Part shown: positions 1 through 11,960 of the stretch, one piece after another
How positions within the stretch are numbered: the stretch's first letter is position 1
Layout of the letters: every line of letters starts with the position of its first letter
Origin: Aquila chrysaetos chrysaetos
Lineage: Eukaryota > Chordata > Aves > Accipitriformes > Accipitridae
Assembly: GCF_900496995.4 (NCBI RefSeq)
Contig: NC_044014.1
Span: forward strand, 5,406,001 to 5,470,000
DNA length: 64,000 bases
Direction: 5' to 3'
Position numbers and translations under genes: made by a program
The notes under the pieces: generated by a model
Database searches by the model: none
Told to the model about the DNA's origin: nothing
Seen by the model: the letters and a program-made list of their open reading frames with translations, nothing else

Positions 1-582
1 GGAAAGCCAGAGTAATTTTCAGTAAGTAATGGTTTGTGCATTCTTCAAAATTGCACAGCTTGATTTAAAACCCCAATGCTCCCTTCAACCCTCCCCAATG
101 AAGTGCTTTGCTTTAAGAAATGATATATAAAGCCATGGGTTTGAGTCACAGTGTTATGTTTATATAACATATGGTGTATTCAAATAATCCCTCATCTGAA
201 TAATAGTCTGTAATTCATTGTGGATGTGAGTCAGGCTGCCTACAAAAATTTCAAACACTGGCTTGTTTTTTGTGTCAATTTTGGGGCTTCGTTGTTCTGT
301 TATTTTTATTTTTCTAAATGTCTCTTATTCTGATTTAATTGGCTTAGTTTTTGTTTCTCTGTTTTCTATTGTTATAATTCAAGCATTTTGTACTGTCTTT
401 TTAAAAGCGGTGGACAAAATAAGCAACACAGTCTATAGCCTTCATATCCTGGGGGATATGATGGATGTTGTTTTCTTATTTATAGTTGCAAAGAACAGTG
501 AACAGACAGGTGTCCTGATCAGAAAAAATTCCTAGCGGGAGCATAACACTTCAGATCTCTTCTCTGAAAGACAAGTGAGAGT

Positions 583-621
<39 letters not shown>

Positions 622-1961
622 CTTGCTCTTACAAGTGCTTGTGCCTGAATTAAAGCAGGGAAGTCACTTTGCCAAGGCAAAGTGAGAGGCTGGCAGGCAC
701 GACACAACTCAAGAGGTGTTTACTGGGAATAGTGAATCCAAGAAATTGTCCCTGTAAAACATCAGTAGTATTCAGAAAGTCCTCAGCAATACCAAATATT
801 GGTTTCTGAGAAAACCCAGCACTGTTCTGATCTGCATGTGTAAATGTGCAGACTGGATTGTTACAGTCTCCAGGTTTTTATTCCACATGCATGAAATTCT
901 CAAGGACACAACTGTGAGCAAAATACACACCTCTTGAACTTCATGATACCGTACAGGATAGCAACTGTGTCTTACTATTGTGCTTCCATTAAATTATATA
1001 AAGTTAAATAAGTATTGGGTGGTTCCATGTGCATCTGCAAGGCTGAATTTTAAGTCTTTTAAAGCAAATGTGCATTGCAGCCAAAGAAACTATATTCCCT
1101 CTTAATTCCATACTGAAAACCGCAGATTTATAGGAACAAAGTCTTTCAGCAGTATTTTCATGGTAGTATTTTTTTCATTTGGTTTAAACTATGCTACAAG
1201 ACACTACCGCAAACCAGTTAGAGCAATATTAATTTCATTGCACTAAATTTACTTCAACATGAATAATAGTTAATCATGATATTGATTGGCTCATATTTTT
1301 AATAAGACAACATGATGCTATCTAATTTCAGTCTGTCTTACTCCTAATCTTTGCACAAAGTTGATTATACTAGCATGTGAATTACATGTATGGAACCAGT
1401 GTAGAGGAGAAAGACCTGCCCTTTTTCCTACCTTTTTTGGAAGAATGTTCTTTAAAGATTTTAAGTGGTTTACCTGAGGTGGCATCCAGGAGTGCTACAT
1501 TTAAGAGGAATAACCACAGCAAGTTCTTGGTGGTAACCATCTTGTCAAGAGATGGCAATAAAGAAAATCGTCAGAATTTATACTCTACACCTGTAAAAGA
1601 GTGAAGGTCCCAAGGTCAGTCTAGCCCATGTTATGTCTGATTTCTTATGCAATATTTTATGACTACCTGACCTTTCCAGAATGATTATATATGAATGGTA
1701 AAGTTTCCATTTCCTGGAAAATTTGTGCTACTGCCCTTATTATAAATTATCTTAACCGTATGTGCAGGCCCAGCATTACCTTTGGAACCAGACCAGTGAA
1801 TCTATTGTTTCTTTGCCCCCACCATCCCAATTTTATTTATTTACTGCCTGTAGCAAATGACTTAATTAAGCAGACTGTAACGCATTGCAAGGTGAGGCAG
1901 CAAATTCATAGCAGGCTTTCTGATAAAGCCTTCAGCAGAGAGACCTGGTCTCATAAATGAG
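1..1961. other. Non-coding sequence, nothing recognised
   Basis: AT-rich sequence with short open frames only. None of the frames resembles a known protein or is flanked by convincing splice sites. The only distinct feature is the long T-run listed separately. Confidence 0.5.
589..619. repeat. Poly(T) run, 31 bases
   Basis: An uninterrupted run of 31 T. It could be the reverse-complemented tail of an old retroposed sequence, but no retroposed body is recognisable beside it. Confidence 0.9.
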
Positions 1962-2934
1962 CCCTCCCCAGGGCTCAGTACTGGGGCCAGTTCAGTTCAA
2001 TGTCTGTATCAGTGATCTGGACGAGGGGATCGAGTGCACCCTCAGTAAGTTTTCAGGTGACACCAAGTTGGGCGGGAGGGTTGATCTGCTCGAGGGTAGG
2101 AAGGGTCTTCAGAGGGATCTGGACAGGCTGGGTCGATGGGCCGAGGCCGGTTGTATGAGGTTCAACACGGCCGAGTGCCGGGTCCTGCACCTGGGTCACA
2201 GCAACCCCACGCAGCGCTACGGGCCTGGGGAAGAGCGGCTGGAAAGCTGCCCGGCGGAAAAGGACCTGGGGGTGCTGGTCCACAGCCGGCTGAATGTGAG
2301 CCGGCCGTGTGCCCAGGTGGCCAAGAAGGCCAACGGCATCCTGGCCTGGATCAGAACCAGCGTGGCCAGCAGGAGCAGGGAGGTGACCGTCCCCGGTGCT
2401 GGGCACTGGTGAGGCCGCCCCTCGAGTCCTGTGTTCGGTTTGGGGCCCCTCACTGCAGGACAGACATGGAGGTGCTGGAGCGTGTCCAGAGAAGGGCGAC
2501 GAAGGTGGTGAGGGGCCTGGAGCACAAGTCCGATGAGGAGCGGCTGAGGGAGCTGGGGATGTTTAGCCTGGAGAAGAGGAGGCTGAGGGGAGACCTGATC
2601 GCTCTCTACAGCTGCCTGAAAGGAGGCTGTGGTGAGGTGGGGGTCGGTCTCTTCTCCCAAGTAACAAGCGACAGGACGAGAGGAAATGGCCTCACGTTGT
2701 GCCAGGGGAGGTTTAGATTGGATATTGGGGAAAACGTCTTCACCGAAAGGGTTGTCAGGCATTGGAACAGGCTGCCCAGGGAAGTGGTGGAGTCACCATC
2801 CCTGGAGGTATTTAAAAGATGCGTAGAGGTGGTGCTTAGGGACATGGTTTAGTGGGCATGGTGGTGCTGGGTTGACAGTTGGACTTGATGATCTTAAAGG
2901 TGTTTTCCAATCTAAACGATTCTATGATTCTATG
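1962..2934 (+). mobile_element. CR1 LINE, 5'-truncated, 3' part of ORF2
   Basis: This is the 3' end of a CR1 non-LTR retrotransposon. The frame opens in reverse-transcriptase block PQGSVLGPV and continues through the thumb region ([28 protein letters not shown]). After a one-base frame change near 2393 it continues through [18 protein letters not shown] to [14 protein letters not shown] and ends in RDMV. A short 3' UTR follows and ends in two copies of the octamer ATTCTATG, the usual avian CR1 tail. The catalytic F-A-D-D box reads F-S-G-D, so the first Asp is lost. The 5' truncation is typical of CR1, and no target duplication is expected. It is very similar to the inverted copy near 12-13.9 kb. 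The left edge was placed by comparison with that copy. Confidence 0.93.
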
Positions 2935-3934
2935 TTTATATTTCTGATGGTTTCCACTTGAAATTACAGGTTTGTTTCCCTGCTGCTTGTACACAAACAG
3001 CACATAATAAATGGGATTATGTCAGGTATCAGTAGTAAATTAATGCCAGCTATTTGTAACATACCCTAAGTGGACCTCATCTGGGGGCCTCTGTTGAGCT
3101 TGCTCTGCTTTACCAATTTCTTCCCTCAATCTACTGCTATGCTCCTTAGCCGAGTTTGTCAACAAGACTTTCTTCAATTCTCTGAATCACAAAGTTTGTA
3201 AAAAGGGAAAGAAGTATGGGTTCAAGTAAAATCAAAAGTCCTGTTGAAGAGGTTTCCTTGGTTGGTCTAAGTGAGTCTTAATGGAGTTATAGATCACTTA
3301 GGGCACAACAGCCCGTAATCCTGTCCTGCTAATCTGTTCACTGGAGTCACTATATTGCACTTCTGCTGTTTTACCTCATCTGATGAGGAGAAATACAGGC
3401 CAGCTAGAAACAGGCCAATTGTTGGTCTAATATTCTATTCATTATGCTTCATCCAGGCTGTACCTATCTGTTCATTTTGGCTATGATACAAACAGCAACC
3501 AAACTGCAATAGTTGACATAACTCGTGATTCCTTCTGGTGTATTCCAACTTTCCTCCTGCAGAAAAGCACAGCTTGGGTCTAGAGACAAAGGGAATAAAG
3601 AGTCATCTTTCTGCAGAGGTTCACAGTGCTAGAATAGGGGAAGGAAAGACAAAAGGCCAGAGTCCAGAAACAGAATCAGAAGCTATCAAAGCAGTCGCTG
3701 AGGAAAGGCAAACAAACTGGAGGACAATGGTAAATACAACTGATTGTATTCATATGTTAATAAAGAAATGTAAGCCTGAACATTGCTATTCACAGCTCTA
3801 CTGTTCCTCACTTCCTGACAAAAGCAAAAACAATACCATGTGCTCAGTGGAGTGATCACACACTGTCATTGGGAAGGGGCTATGGGGTCATAATCCTTCC
3901 TCTAAATTCTTGAAAAATAAAGACCTTTGTACAG
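2935..3934. other. Non-coding sequence, nothing recognised
   Basis: Unique-looking sequence between two CR1 insertions. A 105-codon frame at 3538-3855 has no recognisable similarity and no splice or promoter context. Confidence 0.5.
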
Positions 3935-4602
3935 ACCAAGGAGCCGAAGCAGCTGGAAAGCAGTTTTGCAGAAAAGGACCTGCGGGTCCTGGTGAACAAA
4001 TTGACCAGGAGCTAGCAATGTGCCCTTGCAGCAAAGATGGCCAGTGGCATCCTGACGCTGCGTTCAGAAGACCGTTGCCAGCAGGTCAATGCAGGTGATC
4101 CTCCCCCTCTGCCCAGCACTGCTGAGACATACCTGGGGTGCGGGTTCCAGTTCTGGGCTTCCCAGAACAGGAGAGACATGGGCTTATTGGAGCATGTCTA
4201 GCAGAGGGCCACTAAGATGATTAAGGGACTGGAGCATGTCTCACACAAGGAGAGGCCCAGAGAAAAGAAGGCTCAGGGAGATCTCATTAATGTGTACAAA
4301 TACCTGATGGGATAGAGTAAAGACAAAGCCAGACTCATCTCAGTGGTGCCTGGTGGCAGGAGGAGAAGCAATGGGCATGAACTGAAGTACAGTAAATTCC
4401 ATTTAAACATAAGAAAAAAGAATTTCACTGTGAGGGTGGTCAAGCAGTGGAATAGGTTGCCCAGCGAGGTTATAGATTCCTCTGTTCTTCAAGATATTCA
4501 AACCCAGCTGGACAGTCCTGAGCAACCTGCTCTCTCTGACCCCTCTTTGAGCAAGGAGTAGAGGATCTCCAGATCATCCAGCCTTAGCTGGTTTGTGACA
4601 GA
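3935..4602 (+). mobile_element. CR1 LINE relic, older copy
   Basis: A diverged, 5'-truncated CR1. Recognisable pieces in order are the EKDL-type block near 3970, the start of the LPLCPALLR-like block near 4100, QRATKMIKGLEH near 4200-4230, RRSNGHELKYSKFHLNIRK near 4360-4410, and KQWNRLPSEVIDSS near 4440-4480. Several frameshifts and stops separate them. The 3' end resembles the CR1 3' UTR but has lost a clear octamer tail. Divergence is clearly higher than in the copies at 1962 and 11961, so it is an older insertion of a different subfamily. Confidence 0.85.
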
Positions 4603-7593
4603 CACCGTGAATAGAAAATTTATGGATGATGTCAAGGAGATTCAAGAACAGAGGAGGACTAAATGTGCTGTGGTTAAATTTATCTACAACAATTAAATCT
4701 GCTAGCATGGTTCTTTAACACAAACTTGGCTGTCAGAGTTCTTGCCAGGCCTCACCAATTCCAGCTTACTGGCACAATTCTGACATTTGTGGTAAATGTC
4801 CTTTAACTTATATGAGGACCTACGTCTTCAGGTTTGATAACAGGCACCTTTGATTTGCAGCTGCTAAAATGCCAGCATCCTCTGTACAAAATATGCCTTA
4901 GATTATCTCTCCTTTCTATTGCGCGTACTGACATCAGAGCAGCAGGAAGTTTGCTGCAACATAAAGTACCATAAAAAAACTGCAGATAACCTGATGTATG
5001 AGGCTGTATTCCTGAAAGCATATCGTCAATCCGTTGCTGTTCACACATCAGTAGGAAATGGAAACTATTGCCTCAGCTCTTGAACCACGTATCACTGAGA
5101 CAGAATGCATGGGATTGAATATGTCTTACCATAATACAAAAGATGTAAGGCACAGGAAACCTAAAGAACTTTGTCCAAGAAAATCAGCCTCAGTTCACTC
5201 ATGATATCTTCTATCAGAGCTCAGCTGTTGGCTGGAACAAGTGTTCACTAAATTATACTGTTATACTTGGATTAAAGAAAAAAAAAATTTTATCTTTTCT
5301 ATGCAATTTCAATTAAAAATGCAGGTCCAAACTACCAAAGATTGAATTTTTCAAACACAGTTGTCATTTTTAGTGGCACTTAGAGCTGTTAAAGACTATA
5401 GAAAGCTCTGCCATCTCCCTTGATCAATCATTTTCTTTCAGTTTGAGAAAGAAAAAATGAAAAGATTTTACTTACTATAATACTCTGTGTTCTAGATCCA
5501 TGGACTGGTTTTCTGATATGTGCTTCTTGCAAGAGGGAGTTTGAACACATCATTCTTCCCATTGATCCTTTGTATCTGCCCAGGAATGCTCTGCAGGACT
5601 TAAGTTCTTAGGTATGTTCCCATTCATTTCATGCTGTACACAGATGGGTAATACCCCATCAGGAGAGTACCCAGTATTTCTCAGACTTTTACTCTTAGTC
5701 TGCTTTGCTTTGTCCCTACAACAGGAGAAAGGTTCAGTTTTAAGTCTAAGAAAGTAGCAAAAATAAATATCAGAAATCTTATGAAGAGCTATATACAGGT
5801 GAAATAAATCTGTACTCCATGCATATCTAAGTCTAACATTTGGATAGTGTCCTGGTTGGGTAGGGTCTCATATCCACAAAACAATCCAGAAAAGCTAAAG
5901 CAATTTTGAATTGAGAGTTCGCAGCAACACCCCATTTCTTGAATGCTGTTCTCCATTTTGAACCCATTCTTTCTGCCTGTAGCAGAAAAGTCAATAGCCA
6001 AGTTTTAGCTTGTATGTAACTTCATTGTCACCTCTGGTGTGCCAGCACATTTGCATTTGAAATCTGGGTACAGCCATATTGGATAGCGTAGAGTGATTTT
6101 TCTTCCCTTGTTCAGACTTAGTCAGGCAGAAATATAGAGACTGTATACAGCCTTTTGATGGTTTTCTTGAGGCTGGGCATTTTAGGCACCTATATAATTC
6201 TGCATTTGCCTATATGGCAGCTGCTGTTCAGCTAGGTGGCTGATTGCCCCCATCTGGTATGAAGAGTTGAATATATGCCCTGAATCCTTTTGTAGAGCTG
6301 TTTACACTTCTTATTAAAAAGCATACATACCAAAAGATGAACATACATTCTGCTAAATTCATAAGTACATTTCTATAAAGACTTCAAGTGATGCATTACC
6401 AACTCCAGTGGCAGGCCACACCATTTGATTTGGTCACGCCTAAAACAACAGTCCAATCTTGCCTCTTTTACTGTTCCTTGCAATTACTTCCTTGTTTTAA
6501 TAGCCACCCATTTCATGCTATTTTCACTTGTTTTACAGTTTTACTGCATTTGCTTTCTCATTGCCCACTCCCCTATTTGATTTAAATTCTTCTGTAGATC
6601 TCTAGTCTGCTTTAATTTCTGTGCACTGCTCAGATTGCGCCTCCCACATTGGGCCTGGTACTGTCCAGTAAGATTGCAAGACCTCTGGCAAAAGCAGGAT
6701 AAAGCATGGAAGAGATGGCTGGCAGCACCTAGCCAGTGGCTGAGCAGGATTTCACAGTGCTTATAGTTAATTACTGATATGTAATTCATACATTTTTGGA
6801 CACTCGTGTTCTGTGAGCTTCCCTGCACTGTCTGCCAGTTTCAAAGAACTTCCTACATTTGCAGACGCTGGACAGCCAGGGTCCAACGGAGGTGATTTGG
6901 GAACATGTAGCACAGCTGCCTCCCAGTGATATGCCCGGGACGTGGAATGTACAAGTAGCCTTCAAGGATGCAAGCCAAGCTGCAAGCCGCTGCTCCCAGT
7001 GTATGTATTGTACTGCAGACCAGTGACACGATACATGTGCATTTTGGTCTCATAATGAATGAAGGTCCTCAACAGTCTGAGCAGCCTACATTTGAAGGGT
7101 TTCTGGAAAAGAGCGTGAGTACAACCTCAGTGAATTCTTCTCGTGGGCCATATCTGCTCTTGTCTTGCACTACCCTGCAGCTGCATTCTTTCCTACTGCT
7201 TTAAATCTGATCCTCAAGCCTGCTTTTTGCCTTCCAGCCTCTTTTTATACTCCTCTATTCAAACCATCCTTAGTTCTTCAAAGGATTTTTAGTTGAGTTA
7301 TTTTTGGTCTTCAAATAATGCCAGTTTCCTTTCTAAGCTTTACTGAGATAAAATATACCAGATGTGGGGGAGCCTGAGGCAGCTGGCTACTGAAAGAGAA
7401 GGTGTGAACCGAGAAGACAACTTGTCTCCAAGACTTCCAACTCTCTCCAATGTTACCATCTGTTCACCTTCATGCCTTGACCTTGCCTTCAAACCAAAAG
7501 AAGGACCAGCAGGAAGGAAATGATGCTGCTAGTTGCCAAAGGGAGCTGTTCAAGGAAAGTCATTGCTTCATGTGCAAAAATACCTAGACGCAT
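4603..7593. other. Non-coding sequence, nothing recognised
   Basis: About 3 kb without a recognisable exon, RNA gene or repeat. Minus-strand frames were read for the missing last ZP exon of the DMBT1-like pseudogene and none matched. Frames such as 4803-5048 and 6853-7053 on the minus strand show no family motif. Confidence 0.5.
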
Positions 7594-8189
7594 TGTCATG
7601 GTTTAACCCCAGTGGGCAACTAAGCACCACACAGCCACTCACTCACTCCACCCTGGTGGGATGGCGGAGAGAATCAGAAGAGTAAGAGTGAGAAAACGCA
7701 TGAGTTGAGATAAAGACAGTATAATAAGTAAAGCAAAAGCTGCGCACACAAGCAAAGCAAAACAAGGAATTAATTCACTACTTCCCATGGGCAGGCTGGT
7801 GTTCAGCCATCTCCAGGAAAGCAGGGCTCCATGACGTGTAACAGTTACTTGGGAGGACAAATGCCAGCACTCCAAACGTCACTCCTTTCCTTCTTCTTCC
7901 CCCAGCTTTATATGCTGAGCATGATGTCCTATGGTCTGGAATATCCCTTTGGTCAGTTGGGGTCAGCTGTCCCGGCTGTGTCCCCTCCCAGCTCATTGTG
8001 CCCCCCCAGCCTCCTCCCTGGTGGGGTGGGGTGAGAAGCAGAAAAGGCCTTCACTCTGGGTAAGCACTGCTCAGCAGTAATGAAAATATCCCTGAATTAT
8101 CCACACTGTTTTCAGCACAAATCCAAGACCTAGCCCCATACTAGCTACTTACGAAGAAAATTAACTCTACCCCAGCCAAAACCAGCACA
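7594..8189 (-). mobile_element. Solo LTR of an avian ERVL-type endogenous retrovirus
   Basis: A 596-bp element with TG...CA ends on the plus strand (TGTCATGG at the left, CCAGCACA at the right). It is a widespread avian LTR. The sense strand is inferred to be minus: a TATA box (GCATATAAAGC in sense) lies at about 7910-7925, followed downstream by the degraded polyadenylation region and a U5 ending in GGTTAAACCATGACA. It is flanked by CGCAT on the left (7589-7593) and TGCAT on the right (8190-8194), a 5-bp target duplication with one CpG-to-TpG change. No internal retroviral genes are present, so the provirus has recombined down to one LTR. Confidence 0.88.
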
Positions 8190-11100
8190 TGCATGAAAAG
8201 CCACATGCACTCAAAATGTCCATCACAGGTGGTGCACTGCAGGGGTGTTCTATGGGATTTACGTATAAACCCAAGGGAAGTATGTAGGGAAGTAATATGC
8301 ATTTCTTTCTGTGTGAAAGGCTGCGTCAATATAAGACACAGAAGTCAGTCATTTAGCAGTTTCACAGTCATTGCTTCTCAGCAGCAATCTGCTTATAATG
8401 TGTTGTGCAACTTTTATGCTACTTTGCAGCTGATACAAACTGATAAACAGCAAAGTCCTCCTACAGAAAGCTAGAAGTGACCTGTATATACCAATTTGTC
8501 TAAATGCTTTTAAGCATTCCAGCTCCTTTCAAGAATGTGTTTCCATGTCTGGTTTTAGCTAGCCTCCATATTTTTCCCTTTGTTCTCACAACTTGACAAC
8601 AATAGCATATTTCTGAAACCTTTTAATGACCCTGTGAATTCTGAAAATGTATTTAAAACTAATTCTCTGGCCACAATATGGTATCTTTGTCAAGGACTCT
8701 TTGTTCGTCCTGTATACCTGACAGAAGTTGTCACCATCCAAAAAATTATCTTAAAGCAATTTTTCTTCTGGTTAAAGATAGAAATGCAAGGAAAAAGCTG
8801 AATTAAGCTACTTAAAAATTAATACATTTTATTTACTTGCAATGTTATTGGATTAAAAAAAGGTGTTGCTAAATTTTTGGTATGTATGGTGTTTAAAGAA
8901 ATTAAAAAGCTAATAGAGTAAGAATTCCTTTCTGTGACATAACTGTGGTACTGAAATCCAGTCCCATGTCTCATCATGTTTATGTTTCAAGTACACGTAT
9001 GTGCAGAGAAACACCTGTGGTTCTAAGGGAGAGAAAAACCACATTAAAGTTACTTAATGCTTTTAATCCTAAAGAAGCCAACTGAACGAAAGGTCTTGAT
9101 TCCCAAAGATATAAGTCTACAGTGCTAGCCAGTGCTGGTTTTGACGATTTCCCCACTCAGCCCAGTTCACGCAAAGTCTTCCCAAAGATTCCTGAACTGG
9201 TAGCCTGGACAGCAGATGTCTACATTGTGCTGCTCAGTGCTGTCTCTCTTTCCGGAATTTTATCTTCTTTCAGATGTTAAAAACCAGAAGAAACAAAGGG
9301 CCATAATGGAAAAGTCAGGTTTACTGCTTTTAGATTTTCTCTGCTCAAGGCCCCAAGCATTTATACCTTTCATACAAAGGTTGTGCGCCTTGATTTGTCA
9401 TTTAAAGTAGATCTAGATTGTTGTTTGTATCTATCATATTTCTTAACACTTCTTAATACTTTGCATTGCGTTTCTTCCTTGCACTAATCAAAGATCTGAA
9501 AGGATCAAGCAGTTTGACTTAGGAATGTGTAGTTTTAAGTTAAAATCTGCACCAAATTAAAAATTATCAATTAAAAGAAAATTTCTTCATATCTCCAGCC
9601 TAATACCCACTGCAACACGATATAGTTTTCTGAGCTGTATGTTTTATTTTCTCTGGATCACAACCGTAGCAAGGTAGAATGCAAAGTGCAGTATGTGCCA
9701 TTTCCTTTTACTTCCTTTTTTTCCCTGCCTAACTGGGCAGATCATTTCTGCCAGTGTGCTTTTTATAGTATGAGAGGTGCCCAACGTGATAACCTGAGGC
9801 AACAGGAGCATAGCATTTACTAAATGGATGGGCAATGACAAATATAAATACACTTCACCTGTTCCTCCCCTACCCCCCATTACTAGGCATTGTATAACAA
9901 TTTGTAGACAGGGAAAAGAAGTCAGTGAATTTTGCCACACTAGATGAAGTCAATTTTACAGATATATTGCTGTATTAGATATTGCACAATGTATTGACAT
10001 TTAACTGGGAGCCAAGATGGGTCATTAAAATTAAATATTTGAATTAGCAACAAAACTTTGCAAATGTTTACGTAAGCTATGTGCATAACTTTTCTGCTAT
10101 GAATAGTCTCCCAAAATCTTTGGAAATTATCAAGGTTGTTAAATGTTTGCCTTAACCTCTGCAAGATCAGGCCTCCAATACACTTTGCAAAATCCATTCT
10201 GAAGATATTTGCTGAAATGCTTACTGCTCAACTGATGCACTCAGCTCATAAATTTCACAACGAGGCTGCATGTTGAGGGCAACATACCTCAACTTTCACA
10301 TTGGAAAACTCCCAAAGGCCAAACCAGGCTGTGCTATGCCTTTCTACAGAGCCTGGCACAACTGGGGCATGACCATATCCATGCCAAGCAGTAGGTTTTG
10401 TTCTTTAGCGTGAACAGAAAATACAGCAATGCCCTCGGGTAGTCTGAGCAAGTGATAAGGTCTGCCCAGTGGGCTCCAGGCTGTGTTTGCCATTACATAA
10501 ATAACCAAGAATTAGTATAAAGAAGAGAGCTTAGGAGTTGGCCACAGCATAATGCATGGGCAGGCACTGGCTACATTAACTGACTGCCCAAGTGCTCACA
10601 GCCTGCTGAAAAGGCTAGGCAAGGCTTAGCTGCCTAACCCAGTCACTTTGGACCTTGCAAACATATCTTTTTTAGATAAGAAGAACTTTGTATTGGTCTA
10701 TTTGTCTAAAAAAATCCAGAAAGAAAAAAGGGGAAAGGTGGTGGAGATACCTTAAAGAGAGGTGGTATAAAATATCTTATGGCTTTCACTGACATTCAGT
10801 TTTATTAGATTGACTGTAATCTCAACAGATATGGTCCAAGAACAGTGTGGATCTATAGAAATGTTTAAAATACTCTAAAAAGATTCTGCACTGTGTTCGC
10901 AAGTTAGCTAAGAATCCCATACAACTCATCTCCTCTATGACCCTTTTTTTTTTTTCCTAGGATTTCACTGTGCTGCAACTGCCTTTGGCTTTGGCATTCT
11001 CTGGTTCACATGAATACAGTAACACAATGAATCTACTCTGTCTTGTCATAAGGATACATGAGTCATCTCTTAAAAAAGAAAAAGACAATAGCCATTGACT

Positions 11101-11960
11101 TATTCCATTGTGTCCTTTGTAGCTGCCACCCTACAGCGTAGGAAGATTGGTGTAGTTTTGAATCAATAACCTAAACTAAGAATAGTAATAATATAGGCTT
11201 TTACTGAACTGACAAGAAGCCCTGAAAGAGAAATAAATACTAATACAAGCCTTTTCAAATGAAAAGTAGCAGAGCACTTAAGGAAAGAATGATTTAAAAA
11301 AAAGAAAATGTAAGAGTAGATGTTAGTTATTAACAATCATTATTTATATTTACTAAGAGCATTTCAATGACTATACCATTTGACCTAAAATTTGAGATTT
11401 GATATATGGGTGGAGGAGATTCACCATACATAACCAAGGAATGGCGGAGAAAACTTTTGACCTTAGTGCAAATATGACAGTGTAAATATCGCTATAGGGA
11501 TGCTCATATCTTTTCTATTCATCACCAGTATTTAATAGAGGGGGAAATTATGGAGACATTTGGGATTCTGCTGCAATTATGTAGGTTATAGTTTCATGAT
11601 AACACAAATTTATTATAGCCCTTTAGCTAATCCACATAATTTGGTCTTAAACATTAAGTCCTTGTGAATCATTAAACTCTCATCCAGTTCAGTCCTCAGT
11701 CTATGTTATCTTTTAGCCCTCTTCTTCTCCAGAAACCTTCCACAGAAAAATTTCCTCCAGCTTTATGCAATTACATTATCACAGTGGTAATGTCATAAGT
11801 CAAAAGGCATTGAAGTCATCTCTAGGTTTTTTTCCCTTGGGAAGTTTTGAACATTTTCGAGAACAAGAGGCTGTAACAGTAGCTCAGTTTGCCCATTCAG
11901 AGCTCCAATTACACATAAGAAGGTTAGTCTTGCTCTCCCCAGTATCCTAAGCTTTTAAAT
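8190..11960. other. Non-coding sequence, nothing recognised
   Basis: AT-rich, about 3.8 kb. Minus-strand frames were read for a ZP-C terminal exon (expected Cys pattern, then a basic cleavage site) without success. No repeat family was recognised. Confidence 0.5.

Noticed and set aside
2136-2852. 238-codon plus-strand frame and the overlapping 181- and 117-codon minus frames
   Set aside because: All lie in the CR1 element. The first mixes an out-of-frame part with the real ORF2 C-terminus, and the minus frames are antisense shadows.
10975-11090. Minus-strand frame with a Tyr-Ser-Cys and a Gly-Ser-Cys pattern
   Set aside because: Briefly resembles the VYL.C block of a ZP-C exon, but the flanking residues and the acceptor do not fit.
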